A stretch of DNA of 64,000 bases from Phycisphaerae bacterium (lineage in GTDB: Bacteria > Chloroflexota > Anaerolineae > 4572-78 > J111), in assembly GCA_028285035.1 (NCBI GenBank), contig JANQQF010000137.1, positions 18,912 to 82,911 on the forward strand, in the 5' to 3' direction. The notes beneath the pieces were generated by a model. That model did not search any database. It saw only the letters and a list, made by a program, of their open reading frames with translations, and was not told the DNA's origin. The position numbers and the translations under genes were made by a program. The number at the start of each line of letters is the position of its first letter. Within the stretch, counting starts at the first letter, position 1. Positions 1 to 7,796 of the stretch are shown here, in pieces.

Positions 1-1006
1 CATCTACAGAATCACGTTCTACTAAAGTTACACCAACCGTCGTTGTCAGGGGAGGGCTATCCGGCAGACCAATCCGATTCAACAATAATTGAACAGCCAC
101 TTGCCCAATTGTATTTCGATTGACTTGAATCGTTGTCAAAGGGGGTGTTGTGAGTAAAGCCATCGTCACATCATCAAAGCCAATTAAAGATAAGTCCTCG
201 GGGATACGATAGCCAAGCGCATTTAATTTACTGACAGCGCCCAAAGCCTGAAAATCATTTGAGCAGAGTACAGCCGTTGTTTCTGGCACTTCGTCCAATA
301 TCTCAACAATCGTATCTCTGGCTTCTTTAGAGGTTAGCGTTGGTGAGTCAACAATGACTGGATGTAGATTGTGCGCATGCATCGTCTGTTCATAGCCACG
401 TCGACGTTCAATAATACTGGCATGGGCGGGGCCGCCCATCAAGGTAATATGTTGATGTCCTTGATTAATCAAATGTTCAACCGCTAACTGCATTCCGTAT
501 GCATTATCGGTCATCACCGCATCCCAAGGGGAACCTGCAAAGTGATTGTCAACCAAAACAAAGGGCACTGGGGACGTTTGACTAAAGGCCTGTATCACGG
601 GAAAAGGAATGCCCCCACCGACTAACAGTACTCCATCAACCACCCCCTCTGTGATAATGGAGGGTGTTGAAATAAGCTGATCTTCATTGAAGTCTAGGGG
701 TTTGAATGAGAGTGTAATATCTGAGTTGTTGCATATTTCAGATGCACTATGGAGAACTTCAGAGTAGAATTGATAGGACTCAGTGGTAATATTGGGGTCG
801 ACTGGGATGTGTAGGAAACAAAGATGCTTGACCGATACATTGGTCGCGATGCCCCGTTTATGTGAGGCGGTGTAGCCGATTTTTTTGGCAACAGCCAAGA
901 CTCGTTCTCGAGTAACATGACCAACACCCGACTTGTTATTAAGTACTCGAGAGACAGTACCGACTGATACGCCTGCCTCTTTTGCCACTTCACGAATGTT
1001 TGTCAA
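1..1006 (-). CDS. LacI-family transcriptional regulator, C-terminus cut by window edge
   Basis: A continuous minus-strand reading frame runs from a TTG start (1006-1004) off the left edge. The N-terminus (TNIREVAKEAGVSVGTVSR) is a classic LacI helix-turn-helix followed by a hinge helix (RVLAVAKKIGYTAS). The rest is a periplasmic-binding-protein-like sugar-sensing domain, with recognisable runs such as GVLLVGGGIPFPV, DNAYGMQLAVEHLI, LCSNDFQALGAV and LSLIGFDD. No ATG lies in frame upstream before a stop near 1073-1075, so TTG is the only reasonable start. Two operator-like boxes lie just upstream (1028-1050), suggesting autoregulation. The effector sugar cannot be read. The divergent neighbour is a HAD phosphatase, which could be a target. 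Confidence 0.9.
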   Translation of the reverse strand, partial: MTNIREVAKEAGVSVGTVSRVLNNKSGVGHVTRERVLAVAKKIGYTASHKRGIATNVSVKHLCFLHIPVDPNITTESYQFYSEVLHSASEICNNSDITLSFKPLDFNEDQLISTPSIITEGVVDGVLLVGGGIPFPVIQAFSQTSPVPFVLVDNHFAGSPWDAVMTDNAYGMQLAVEHLINQGHQHITLMGGPAHASIIERRRGYEQTMHAHNLHPVIVDSPTLTSKEARDTIVEILDEVPETTAVLCSNDFQALGAVSKLNALGYRIPEDLSLIGFDDVTMALLTTPPLTTIQVNRNTIGQVAVQLLLNRIGLPDSPPLTTTVGVTLVERDSVD

Positions 1007-1027
1007 ATCAGCCTCGCATGAATTTTT

Positions 1028-1050
1028 GTTTAGTAAACTGTTTTGTAAAC
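1028..1050. promoter_or_regulatory. Paired LacI-type operator-like boxes
   Basis: GTTTAGTAAAC (1028-1038, a perfect inverted repeat around one central base) is followed one base later by GTTTTGTAAAC (1040-1050). They lie 21-44 bases upstream of the LacI-type TTG start, in the divergent gap with the HAD gene. The half-site resembles the GTAAAC half-sites seen for many LacI-family regulators. Binding is inferred, not shown. Confidence 0.45.
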
Positions 1051-1149
1051 ACGTTCCAAAAATAACATCGATCTAAAAATCTGTCAAACATTCTTCATAG
1101 GGGTTATGCGTTCATCCAGAGTTAAATAAGATACTTTTCAGCACAATGC

Positions 1150-1177
1150 TTGTCTTATCTTTTCAGAAATATATAAT
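1150..1177 (+). promoter_or_regulatory. Sigma-70-like promoter for the HAD gene
   Basis: TTGTCT (1150-1155), 16 bases, then a consensus TATAAT (1172-1177). This would give a leader of about 50 bases before the ATG at 1234. Confidence 0.5.
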
Positions 1178-1233
1178 AGTATTAACTCAGCCAGTCAGAC
1201 CAACACTAAATCTTTTACCAAGAGAAAAAATAA

Positions 1234-2046
1234 ATGTCACACCACAAATTAATTGTGCTTGATGTTGATGGCACTTTGGTGGGTAAAGGGGCGTATCCCA
1301 CCCAACGCGTTGCCGAGGCCATTAGTGCGGCTAAGGCAAAAGGGATTCAGGTTGCCTTGTGCACGGGTCGAGCAAGTGAAGCGTGCTATCATCTCCTGCA
1401 CAGTTTGCAACTCAATGGGCTACATGTTTTTTTTGACGGGGCGGCTGTCGTTGAATGGCCCAGTAACGATCTTGTATTTCTACAGGCCCTTCCCCCCAGA
1501 GCAAGTCGTCGTCTTGTAGAGTTATCTCGTGAGCATGAAATGTTTCTAGAAATCTACGCTCATGATTTCTATTTCATTGAAACCGATAATGCCTTGGCCC
1601 AACATCAACGAGAGAAGCTACAAATTAGCTCACTTGTTACGGATTTAATGTCCCTGGTGGATCGCATCAAAATCGTAAAGGGACAACTGTTAGCGGCTGA
1701 CGCAACAAGTAAAGAAAAAGCAGAACGCATTACCGAGCAGATGGCTGATTATTGTAAGATGTCTTGGAGTCTTGATGGCAGTAATGGCATTTATTTCATT
1801 AATGCGGTGGGCCGCTCAGTATCAAAAGGCCAAGCCATCGGTGATATGGTCGATTATCTGAACCTCAGTTTAAGTGAGGTGATGGCAGTCGGCGACTCAT
1901 TCAATGATTTACCTGCCTTTCGGGTTGTTGATTTTAGCGTCGCAATGGGAAATGCCCCTGATGAGGTCAAGGAAAAGGCCGATTGGATTGCCCCCTCTGT
2001 TCAAGATGATGGCGTTGCCGTCGCTATCGAAAAATTCCTCTTGTAA
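1234..2046 (+). CDS. HAD-superfamily Cof-type phosphatase
   Basis: This 270-residue protein is a Cof/YidA-like class IIB HAD hydrolase, which typically dephosphorylates sugar phosphates or other small phosphometabolites in the cytoplasm. Motif I is LDVDGTLV (nucleophile D10, acid D12). CTGRA near residue 43-47 fits motif II, K198 (SVSKGQA) is the expected motif III lysine, and GDSFND (220-225) is the metal-binding motif IV. The length is normal for the family. The ATG follows an AGAG stretch and a good promoter candidate (1150-1177). It diverges from the LacI-type regulator, so sugar-responsive control is plausible. The substrate cannot be assigned. Confidence 0.9.
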   Translation: MSHHKLIVLDVDGTLVGKGAYPTQRVAEAISAAKAKGIQVALCTGRASEACYHLLHSLQLNGLHVFFDGAAVVEWPSNDLVFLQALPPRASRRLVELSREHEMFLEIYAHDFYFIETDNALAQHQREKLQISSLVTDLMSLVDRIKIVKGQLLAADATSKEKAERITEQMADYCKMSWSLDGSNGIYFINAVGRSVSKGQAIGDMVDYLNLSLSEVMAVGDSFNDLPAFRVVDFSVAMGNAPDEVKEKADWIAPSVQDDGVAVAIEKFLL

Positions 2047-2080
2047 ATTCTCAAAATCTTTGATATAGTAGCATTTCAGC

Positions 2081-2112
2081 TATCCCGGATTTTACTTTAA
2101 TCATTCGGGATA
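2081..2112. repeat. Inverted repeat between HAD gene and pepF
   Basis: TATCCCG (2081-2087) pairs with CGGGATA (2106-2112) across an 18-base AT-rich loop. There is no run of T after it, so it is not a standard terminator. It sits just before the stronger hairpin at 2149-2186. Confidence 0.4.
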
Positions 2113-2148
2113 AATGTCAATATCCAAAAATTAACCATATAAATGATT

Positions 2149-2186
2149 TTCAATCGGGCAGGTCGTTACCTTCCTGCCCGATTGAA
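2149..2186. repeat. Perfect 14-bp hairpin in the pepF leader
   Basis: TTCAATCGGGCAGG (2149-2162) pairs perfectly with CCTGCCCGATTGAA (2173-2186), with a 10-base loop. The structure ends 5 bases before the AAGGAG of pepF and has no T tract on either strand. It could be a leader RNA structure, a degenerate terminator of the HAD gene or a protein-binding palindrome. Confidence 0.6.
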
Positions 2187-2208
2187 TGTAGAAGGAGTAC
2201 ATCTTATC

Positions 2209-3996
2209 GTGACAGATACAACCGTACAATATAAACCCACCCGCTGGAGTCTCAATTCAATTCTAGCCGCCCCTGAAGGCAATCCTGTTGAACAAGCATT
2301 AAACGAGCTAGAACAAGCAACCACTGCCATCGAAGCTTTACGCCCAGCCCTCACCTCAGACATTTCAACCGAAAGCTTTGCCGAAGCGATGACTGCGGTT
2401 GAAACTATCTCGAAAGTTGGCAATCGTTTAGGGAGCTATGGCCCACTCTGGTTTGCCGAAAACACCCAAAATCAAGAGGCCTTAGGGTTTATGGGGAAGA
2501 TGGAGCAAATTTTAACGGAGGCCCAAAATCGCACCCTCTTTTTAAGTCTGTGGTGGAAGGCCTTGGATGATGAAAATGCAGAGCGCTTACTAGCCACAGT
2601 TAATGACGATCTGAAATATTATCTGACCCAACAACGGGCCTTTAAGGATCACACCTTATCAGAAGCCGAAGAACAGCTTATCAATCTGAAAGACGTTAAC
2701 GGCATCAGTGCCATTGTCACCATCTACGATATGATCACCAGCAAATTTAGTTTTGAGTTGGAGATTGAGGGGGAGGTTCAAAAGCTAACCCGCGATCAAG
2801 TGATGATGTATGCTCGCTCCCCTGAAGCGGAGATGCGTGCAAAAGCGTATCAAACGCTATTCGATGTGTATAAAGCTGAAGATAGTGTTCTAGCCCAAAT
2901 TTACATTCACCGGGTCCGTGATTGGGCCACAGAAAATCTTAAGTTGCGCCATCACGACTCACCAATTTCGGTCCGCAACAAAATCAACGACATCCCTGAT
3001 GAAGTAACGAATACATTGCTGGATGTATGTGCAGAGCAGGCATCTGTCTTTCAGCGTTACTTCAAGCTAAAAGCAGGCTGGTTGGGTGTTGAGAAGCTCC
3101 GGCGCTATGATTTGTATGCACCTGTCAGCAGCCAATCGGAAAAAACGGTTGACTATAATGACGCGGTGAACATTGTGTTAAATAGTATGGGTGAGTTTTC
3201 GCCCGAGGTCGCTGATCATGCTCAACGCGTTTTCGCCGATGGGCACATCGATTCCGAAATTCGGGAAAACAAGCGGGGTGGAGCGTTTTGTGCCAGCATC
3301 TTGCCGGATATGACCCCGATGGTGCTCATGAATTACACCGGCGAACCTCGCCAAGTAGCAACCCTCGCCCACGAATTAGGCCACGCCATCCACGCTATGC
3401 TGGCCTCTGATCATTCAGTTCTCACCTTCCACTCAGCCCTGCCAATGGCCGAAACCGCCTCGGTTTTCTCCGAGATGCTGCTCACGGATCGATTGTTGGG
3501 TGAAGAAAAAGATCCGCAAGTACGACGTGACTTGCTCGTTGAGGCCATTGACGACATGTACGCCACAGTCCTCCGCCAAGCCTATTTCGTGTTGTTTGAG
3601 CGGGAAGCCCACAAAGCGATTATGGAAGGGGCCAATATGGCCGATCTTAATGCCTTATATGCGGCCAATTTACAGCAGCAATTTGGTGACTCGATGGAAA
3701 TTAGTGAGGATTTCCAGCACGAATGGATCGTCATTCCCCACATCTTCCACACCCCCTTCTACTGCTATGCTTATAGCTTCGGGCAATTGCTGGCCCTCTC
3801 ATTGTACCAACAATACAAAGAGCAAGGGGAGAGCTTCGCCCCCAAACTTCTCAAAATCCTGGCCTATGGCGGTTCTGCCAGCCCGAACGATATCCTCATC
3901 GAAGCTGGTATCAACATGGCAGACCCTGACTTTTGGCGCAGTGGCTTTAAGGTCGTTGAAGATATGATTAACGAGTTGGAGCGTCTTTCGGCGTAG
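2209..3996 (+). CDS. pepF: Oligoendopeptidase F (M3 family zinc metallopeptidase)
   Basis: This cytoplasmic M3B peptidase degrades oligopeptides. The zinc motif HELGH is at residues 388-392, and the downstream glutamate helix (AETASVFSEML) supplies the third ligand. The N-terminal helical region and C-terminal SFGQLLALSLYQQY stretch are typical of PepF. The start is GTG at 2209, because AAGGAG (2192-2197) lies 11 bases upstream. An in-frame ATG at 2143 would translate the 2149-2186 hairpin and has no ribosome site. From GTG the protein is 595 residues, the usual family size. A bidirectional terminator follows at 4014-4048. Confidence 0.93.
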   Translation: MTDTTVQYKPTRWSLNSILAAPEGNPVEQALNELEQATTAIEALRPALTSDISTESFAEAMTAVETISKVGNRLGSYGPLWFAENTQNQEALGFMGKMEQILTEAQNRTLFLSLWWKALDDENAERLLATVNDDLKYYLTQQRAFKDHTLSEAEEQLINLKDVNGISAIVTIYDMITSKFSFELEIEGEVQKLTRDQVMMYARSPEAEMRAKAYQTLFDVYKAEDSVLAQIYIHRVRDWATENLKLRHHDSPISVRNKINDIPDEVTNTLLDVCAEQASVFQRYFKLKAGWLGVEKLRRYDLYAPVSSQSEKTVDYNDAVNIVLNSMGEFSPEVADHAQRVFADGHIDSEIRENKRGGAFCASILPDMTPMVLMNYTGEPRQVATLAHELGHAIHAMLASDHSVLTFHSALPMAETASVFSEMLLTDRLLGEEKDPQVRRDLLVEAIDDMYATVLRQAYFVLFEREAHKAIMEGANMADLNALYAANLQQQFGDSMEISEDFQHEWIVIPHIFHTPFYCYAYSFGQLLALSLYQQYKEQGESFAPKLLKILAYGGSASPNDILIEAGINMADPDFWRSGFKVVEDMINELERLSA

Positions 3997-4013
3997 GGAT
4001 AGTTTGTCAAAAT

Positions 4014-4048
4014 AAAAGAGCTTGCGGCGGTTATCGCAAGCTCTTTTT
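4014..4048. terminator. Bidirectional rho-independent terminator
   Basis: AAAAGAGCTTGCG (4014-4026) pairs with CGCAAGCTCTTTT (4035-4047) across an 8-base loop, followed by T on the plus strand and preceded by A-rich sequence. It can end both pepF (plus) and the convergent DUF1772 gene (minus). Confidence 0.85.
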
Positions 4049-4072
4049 GATTCATTTCAACAATGCAAGCAT

Positions 4073-4573
4073 TTACGCATGTTTGAAAGATGCCCTGTTG
4101 ACTAAGGCGGCCACACTTAACAGAAAGGCCAAACCTGATGTCCCCACCCGAAATGCATTGGCGTTGTTCCACTGCTCCCGAACCACCATCCAATCTGTTG
4201 GCAAGTTCTGGGGATTCCAAGATTCGGTATAGTAATTGAGCGGCAAATTCACCTGGCGGGTGAAGACAATAATTCCGAAAATATACGTCAGGTTAGCCAC
4301 AGCCATCAAGGCAAAGGAAACAGTTTTCCATTGCTTTCGATTAGCAATGAGGGCCAAAACAGAAAACACCCCGCCGCCGAAAAAGAAGATGAAAAACATA
4401 AAATGTCGAACATTTTGATTAAACAGTGATTGAACCGTGGCGTAGGTGGACCCATCGACCTCCAACATCGCTAAATTAATATTGAAGGTATAGGTCCAGA
4501 AAAAACCCGCCATAATGCCAAAGACAATGGTGGCAACTGCAACTGTTATATTTTCGACAAGTGTAAATCTCAT
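4073..4573 (-). CDS. DUF1772 family membrane protein
   Basis: A 166-residue protein with about four hydrophobic helices (for example ITVAVATIVFGIMAGFFWTY). Its conserved loop, NLPLN followed by WMVVREQWNNANAFRV, matches the DUF1772 pattern (anthrone-oxygenase-like family). The start is the second ATG (4571-4573), because AAGGAG lies 7 bases upstream of it. The 7-residue upstream extension has no site. It lies downstream of a Crp/Fnr-type regulator on the same strand with a 216-base gap, so co-regulation is possible but unproven. The function of this family in bacteria is not established. Confidence 0.75.
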   Translation of the reverse strand: MRFTLVENITVAVATIVFGIMAGFFWTYTFNINLAMLEVDGSTYATVQSLFNQNVRHFMFFIFFFGGGVFSVLALIANRKQWKTVSFALMAVANLTYIFGIIVFTRQVNLPLNYYTESWNPQNLPTDWMVVREQWNNANAFRVGTSGLAFLLSVAALVNRASFKHA

Positions 4574-4789
4574 GATTATTCTCCTTTGGTACATAACCTG
4601 TAATTGTGGTCACAGTCTAAGGCACGACAGAAGAATTTTCATTATCATATGTTAAATAAACCAGAGGAAATTTTGTAAAAATAGATTTTTGAAATAAAAA
4701 AGATTATACCTAAACATAATTACAATCCAGTTTATTTTTTTATAATTCGCCAAAACTTGTTCAATTTTCAAGCTACTTGGACTAAACTT

Positions 4790-5422
4790 TCAAATATCAC
4801 TTTCGATCACTTTTTGCGAATTACTTAAACGTTTGATACGTGATAAAGAAACGTTAGTGATACCGAGGAATGAGGCTAGGTGATAATCTGGCAGGCGATG
4901 AATAAGGTGAGGGTAGGTCTCCGAAAACTTTTTTAGCCGTTCCGTAGCAGATAGCAGTAAAAAATCGTGCTCACGCTGAAATTTTTGCTCAACTAATTTT
5001 TCCGCAAACGGCAGGGCAAATTTCTCCCACTGCCCAGCCTCTTGGAGCACATCGTAAAGATCAGGAAACGGACATTCCAAGACCGTTGTGGCTTCAACTG
5101 CCGCGATATTAAACAGTACCCCTTGATTGCGATCATACGGCGCTACCGGCCAAATAGTTTGTCCTTCAGCAAAGAAGGCTTTGTTAAATTCCCGACCTTC
5201 AATATCGAGGTAGAACAGGCGTATAAGGCCCTGATAGATGTAAAATAGCTTGTTCCATCGTTCACCTGCGCTAAGTAAGTACGATTTGCGACGGTAGGTG
5301 CGCTGATTTGTTATATTCCCCAAGGTTGTTATCGCCGCGTCGTCCAGCTCGATGTGGGGAAATATTCGGTTTTTGAATATTTCAAATTGTGTAGAGGTCG
5401 TGAGTTGATTTACCTCATTCAT
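4790..5422 (-). CDS. Crp/Fnr-type cyclic-nucleotide-binding regulator
   Basis: A 210-residue protein with an N-terminal cNMP-binding-like beta barrel (YRRKSYLLSAGERWNKLFYIYQGLIR read in parts) and a short C-terminal helix-turn-helix (LASFLGITNVSLSRIKR). It has no cysteine cluster like Fnr, and the phosphate-binding cassette is not the cAMP-contacting form, so the ligand is unknown. This layout is common in Crp-like regulators of unknown signal. The chosen start (ATG 5420-5422, MNEVNQ) has a GAGGG about 10 bases upstream. A 16-residue longer form from 5470 is possible. An attC-like site begins about 100 bases upstream. Confidence 0.82.
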   Translation of the reverse strand: MNEVNQLTTSTQFEIFKNRIFPHIELDDAAITTLGNITNQRTYRRKSYLLSAGERWNKLFYIYQGLIRLFYLDIEGREFNKAFFAEGQTIWPVAPYDRNQGVLFNIAAVEATTVLECPFPDLYDVLQEAGQWEKFALPFAEKLVEQKFQREHDFLLLSATERLKKFSETYPHLIHRLPDYHLASFLGITNVSLSRIKRLSNSQKVIESDI

Positions 5423-5524
5423 GCGTTTTGCACCCTCGTGTGGCTGCAAGCCTATCAAAGACCAGAGCATTATAGTAATTCAGACGTACTTACTTGTTTC
5501 AACAAGCTCTTTTTGTTTTGTATG

Positions 5525-5654
5525 AATTAACATCCCAAAATTAGCCGCCGCCGGCCTGACTTGGGCTATCAACCAAGCCTTGCGATAAAACCTAAGCTGA
5601 TAATGATCAGCTACATTTTGTTTGTTGTTTGTGAGGCCGCTTTTTATGTTGCGC
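5525..5654 (-). other. Degenerate integron attC-like site (attC2)
   Basis: Read on the minus strand, this 130-base element starts with GCGCAAC and ends with GTTAATT. GCGGCT, the L'-box core of integron attC sites, lies 11 bases before the terminal GTT. The arms pair imperfectly: AACAT with ATGTT, AAAA with TTTT, and GGCCTGAC with GTGAGGCC. The ankyrin reading frame stops inside it (5644-5646), as is common in cassettes. Its length almost equals that of attC1. The R box deviates at the last three bases. Confidence 0.45.
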
Positions 5655-5778
5655 CATACCGGATAAGCATTTCAGCAAGTTCTGGATACCCAAAGTGCTG
5701 TTTGGCTAATTCTAGCGGTGTTTCTCCAACATTAGTCCGACTTTCCACATTCGCACCCGCACCAATCAACGGCTTCAA
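5644..5778 (-). pseudogene. Ankyrin-repeat protein fragment (cassette remnant)
   Basis: The minus-strand frame encodes one ankyrin repeat and its cap: LIGAGANVESRTNVGETP, then LELAKQHFGYPELAEMLIR. The only start near the domain is TTG at 5778, giving 44 residues. The open frame reaches 5868, but its upstream part is translated attC1 sequence with no protein character. No ribosome site is visible. Ankyrin proteins normally have several repeats, so this looks like the 3' end of a gene cut exactly at the attC1 recombination point (5808-5814). It ends inside attC2. Confidence 0.6.
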
Positions 5779-5807
5779 TCTTAGTAGGTGATATTTGGCG
5801 ACCAGCG

Positions 5808-5934
5808 GCCTAACACCGCACATACACTGCCACCAAAATGGAGTAAATGGCGACTGCCATACGATCAATTCAAGGCCCCACCTAAGCTCGGAGATTAGCT
5901 TGCTTTGGTGGTCGGTTTCAGGTGCTTGTTAGGG
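5808..5934 (-). other. Integron attC-like recombination site (attC1)
   Basis: On the minus strand this 127-base element begins CCCTAACAAGCACC and ends GGTGTTAGGC. The terminal GTTAGGC fits the attC core GTTRRRY. The two arms are imperfect inverted copies over about 30 bases (shared CCTAACA, GCAC and CCACCAAA), with one extra unpaired base just before CCACCAAA in one arm, as expected for an attC extrahelical base. Spacing of the CTAACAA box to ACCGA is the same as in common cassette attC sites. It directly follows a GrpB-family gene in the orientation expected of a cassette (gene, then attC). Confidence 0.65.
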
Positions 5935-6004
5935 ACGAACACAAATTAACCCACGGATGCTAGGACTAAATCGCCCAAGGGAGTTGACCGCCTTTCATCC
6001 AATT

Positions 6005-6565
6005 TCAGTCGTGCCATACATCAATAGGCGGCAAGCCTAACCGCTCCCTTGCTTTGTCAACAATCCCTTGTATGAACTCCGTTTTCGCTTTTGTATATGC
6101 AAACGAGTCCTCAATATGCGCTTGGGCCAATCTATCCTTCAACTCCCCATACGCATCAACTGCCTCTGGATGATCAAGAAGATAATCTCGCATCAGCCGC
6201 TCTTTGCGTTCAGCCCACGTCCTCCGCTCTACAACATGCAAATGATACACTTGATCACTCATATCTTTTCTTCGCAAGAAGTGGCGATCCTTCATCCCTG
6301 TTTCTAAAAGACCGTAGCCGTAATCCACCAGAGAACCGAGAATGTCTTCGAGCTCTTCAAGCTCATTCACAGCGGCCATTATGTCAATAATAGGTTTAGC
6401 GCGTTGATTGGGAATCGCCGTGCTGCCTATGTGTTCAATCTCAACGAAAACCGTCCCACATTTCGTCCACAGGACATTACACTCAGCGGCGTATATTGCA
6501 GCCCATTTTGGATCGTAGTCGACGATTTCGACCGTTTGACTAAACTGATGTTCCGCTTTGCTCAT
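6005..6565 (-). CDS. GrpB/UPF0157 family nucleotidyltransferase-fold protein
   Basis: A 186-residue protein of the GrpB family (Pfam GrpB, nucleotidyltransferase fold; no agreed reaction). Typical features are YDPKW near the N-terminus, the motif VEIEHIGSTAI followed by KPIIDIM, and HFLRRKD with YHLHVV further on. GAAGGA lies 5 bases before the ATG at 6565 (MSKAEHQF). Longer forms to 6622 have no such site. GrpB-like genes are frequent cargo of integron cassettes, and this one is followed by attC1, so it is probably a cassette gene. No attC was found upstream of it. Confidence 0.85.
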   Translation of the reverse strand: MSKAEHQFSQTVEIVDYDPKWAAIYAAECNVLWTKCGTVFVEIEHIGSTAIPNQRAKPIIDIMAAVNELEELEDILGSLVDYGYGLLETGMKDRHFLRRKDMSDQVYHLHVVERRTWAERKERLMRDYLLDHPEAVDAYGELKDRLAQAHIEDSFAYTKAKTEFIQGIVDKARERLGLPPIDVWHD

Positions 6566-6770
6566 ATTTTCCTTCGAATAGGACCTAACTATTATTGTAC
6601 CGACGTGTCCGTTCAAGTCCATTAATAACGGATATTTCCGTCTAAAATATTAAACCGAAAGGTCGGCCATTAATTTTTTTAAGCCAAAACTTATCCCCAA
6701 CAATAATCCGATTAAAATTCAACCCAAATTATAACATATCGCAGCCACACCCAAAATATACTGAACTTAG

Positions 6771-7712
6771 CTACACCCCATGTGCCTGCTGGTACTTCAA
6801 ATCGGCGTACTCACCGTAAGACATCGGCTCGTACTTGGCAGGGTGGTCGGCATCGACGAAGGGGGTGAGGCAATCGATGATGGCATCAATGTTGGGGTTG
6901 TGGAAGAAGGGGATGGATTGGCGGCGACTGTTGCGAGTTTGGTCGGTGGGGGGATTGACGACGCGATGGATGGTGGAGAGCCAGCGGTCGTTGGTCCACC
7001 GCATAAGGGCATCACCAATGTTCATCACATAGGCCCCATCAATGGCGGGCACATCGAGCCATTCGCCGTTGCGGTGTTGGGCTTGTAGACCACCCGCTGA
7101 GGCCTCAGAGCGCAAAATCGTTAGAAATCCATAGTCAGAGTGAGCACCGGCTCGTAGTTGACCGGGAAGGGGGGCTTGTTCCTGTTCCGGGTAATTGATC
7201 ACACGAAGGGAGGAGTGGTGGTGGTCAAATTTATCTTCAAAATAATCCTCGGGTAGGCCAATGGCGAGAGCAAAGATACGTCGCATATCGTGGCACAAAT
7301 CACTCATCGCTTGGTAATACTCTAGCCAAACTTCGTACAGATTTGCGGGTTCATCGGGCCAGACATCGCCATAAAAGCCAGGGCCATAATCGAGTGTCTC
7401 TTTGAAATCACCGGGTCGTTTCTCGCCTAAGGTCGCGGCCAAACTTTCGGCCATCAAGGGGAAGTGCATCAACCCACCTAGCACTTCGCCCGTTTGCTTA
7501 ACTCGCTGTTTTTTCTCGGCAGGCAAATCAAAGAAGGCGCGGGAAGTATTATACATCCGCTCGCTCAGTTCGGAGGAAACACCGTGTCCGGTGATGATGA
7601 AGAAGCCGATGTCTTCGCACGCTTGACGAATCGTATCAACAACTTGAGGTGCTTTGTCGGGGTCACCGGCTCTGAAGGGGGCAATATCGATGATGGGTAA
7701 TGATTCGGGCAT
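6771..7712 (-). CDS. 2-oxoglutarate/Fe(II) oxygenase, isopenicillin-N-synthase-like
   Basis: A 313-residue non-haem iron dioxygenase. The N-terminal DIOX_N region (PIIDIAPFRAG, then GFFIITGHGV) is followed by the double-stranded beta-helix core. The iron triad is H191-x-D193 (HSDYGFLTIL) and H249 (STIHRVV). R264-x-S266 (RQSIPFF) would bind 2-oxoglutarate. The family hydroxylates or cyclises small molecules; the substrate is not deducible. GGAG lies 7 bases before the ATG. A large palindrome (7730-7779) sits immediately upstream, separating it from the unknown gene at 7797, so it probably forms its own transcript. Confidence 0.9.
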   Translation of the reverse strand: MPESLPIIDIAPFRAGDPDKAPQVVDTIRQACEDIGFFIITGHGVSSELSERMYNTSRAFFDLPAEKKQRVKQTGEVLGGLMHFPLMAESLAATLGEKRPGDFKETLDYGPGFYGDVWPDEPANLYEVWLEYYQAMSDLCHDMRRIFALAIGLPEDYFEDKFDHHHSSLRVINYPEQEQAPLPGQLRAGAHSDYGFLTILRSEASAGGLQAQHRNGEWLDVPAIDGAYVMNIGDALMRWTNDRWLSTIHRVVNPPTDQTRNSRRQSIPFFHNPNIDAIIDCLTPFVDADHPAKYEPMSYGEYADLKYQQAHGV

Positions 7713-7729
7713 TGGTTATCTCCATTGAA

Positions 7730-7779
7730 ATATGTTAATTCGGAGGCCAACATGCACGTTGACCTCCGAATTAACATAT
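7730..7779. repeat. 50-bp near-perfect palindrome, family member A
   Basis: Outer arms of 17 bases (7730-7746 and 7763-7779) pair perfectly. The inner part pairs with two mismatches around a central TGCA (7753-7756). The core (7742-7767, GGAGGCCAA...TTGACCTCC) agrees at 22 of 26 positions with the palindrome at 56259-56296. There is no T tract on either side. Confidence 0.75.
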
Positions 7780-7796
7780 GAGTATTTCATAAGTTC

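Noticed and set aside
694..993. 99-codon minus-strand frame
   Set aside because: It lies inside the LacI gene in another frame and has no ribosome site or protein-like pattern.
4580..4660. Possible third attC downstream of the Crp-like gene
   Set aside because: A GTTAAAT and an AAC are present, but the flanking arms are not complementary.
6566..6770. Possible attC upstream of the GrpB gene
   Set aside because: No suitable AAC box is found on the minus strand at the right distance and the arms do not pair.
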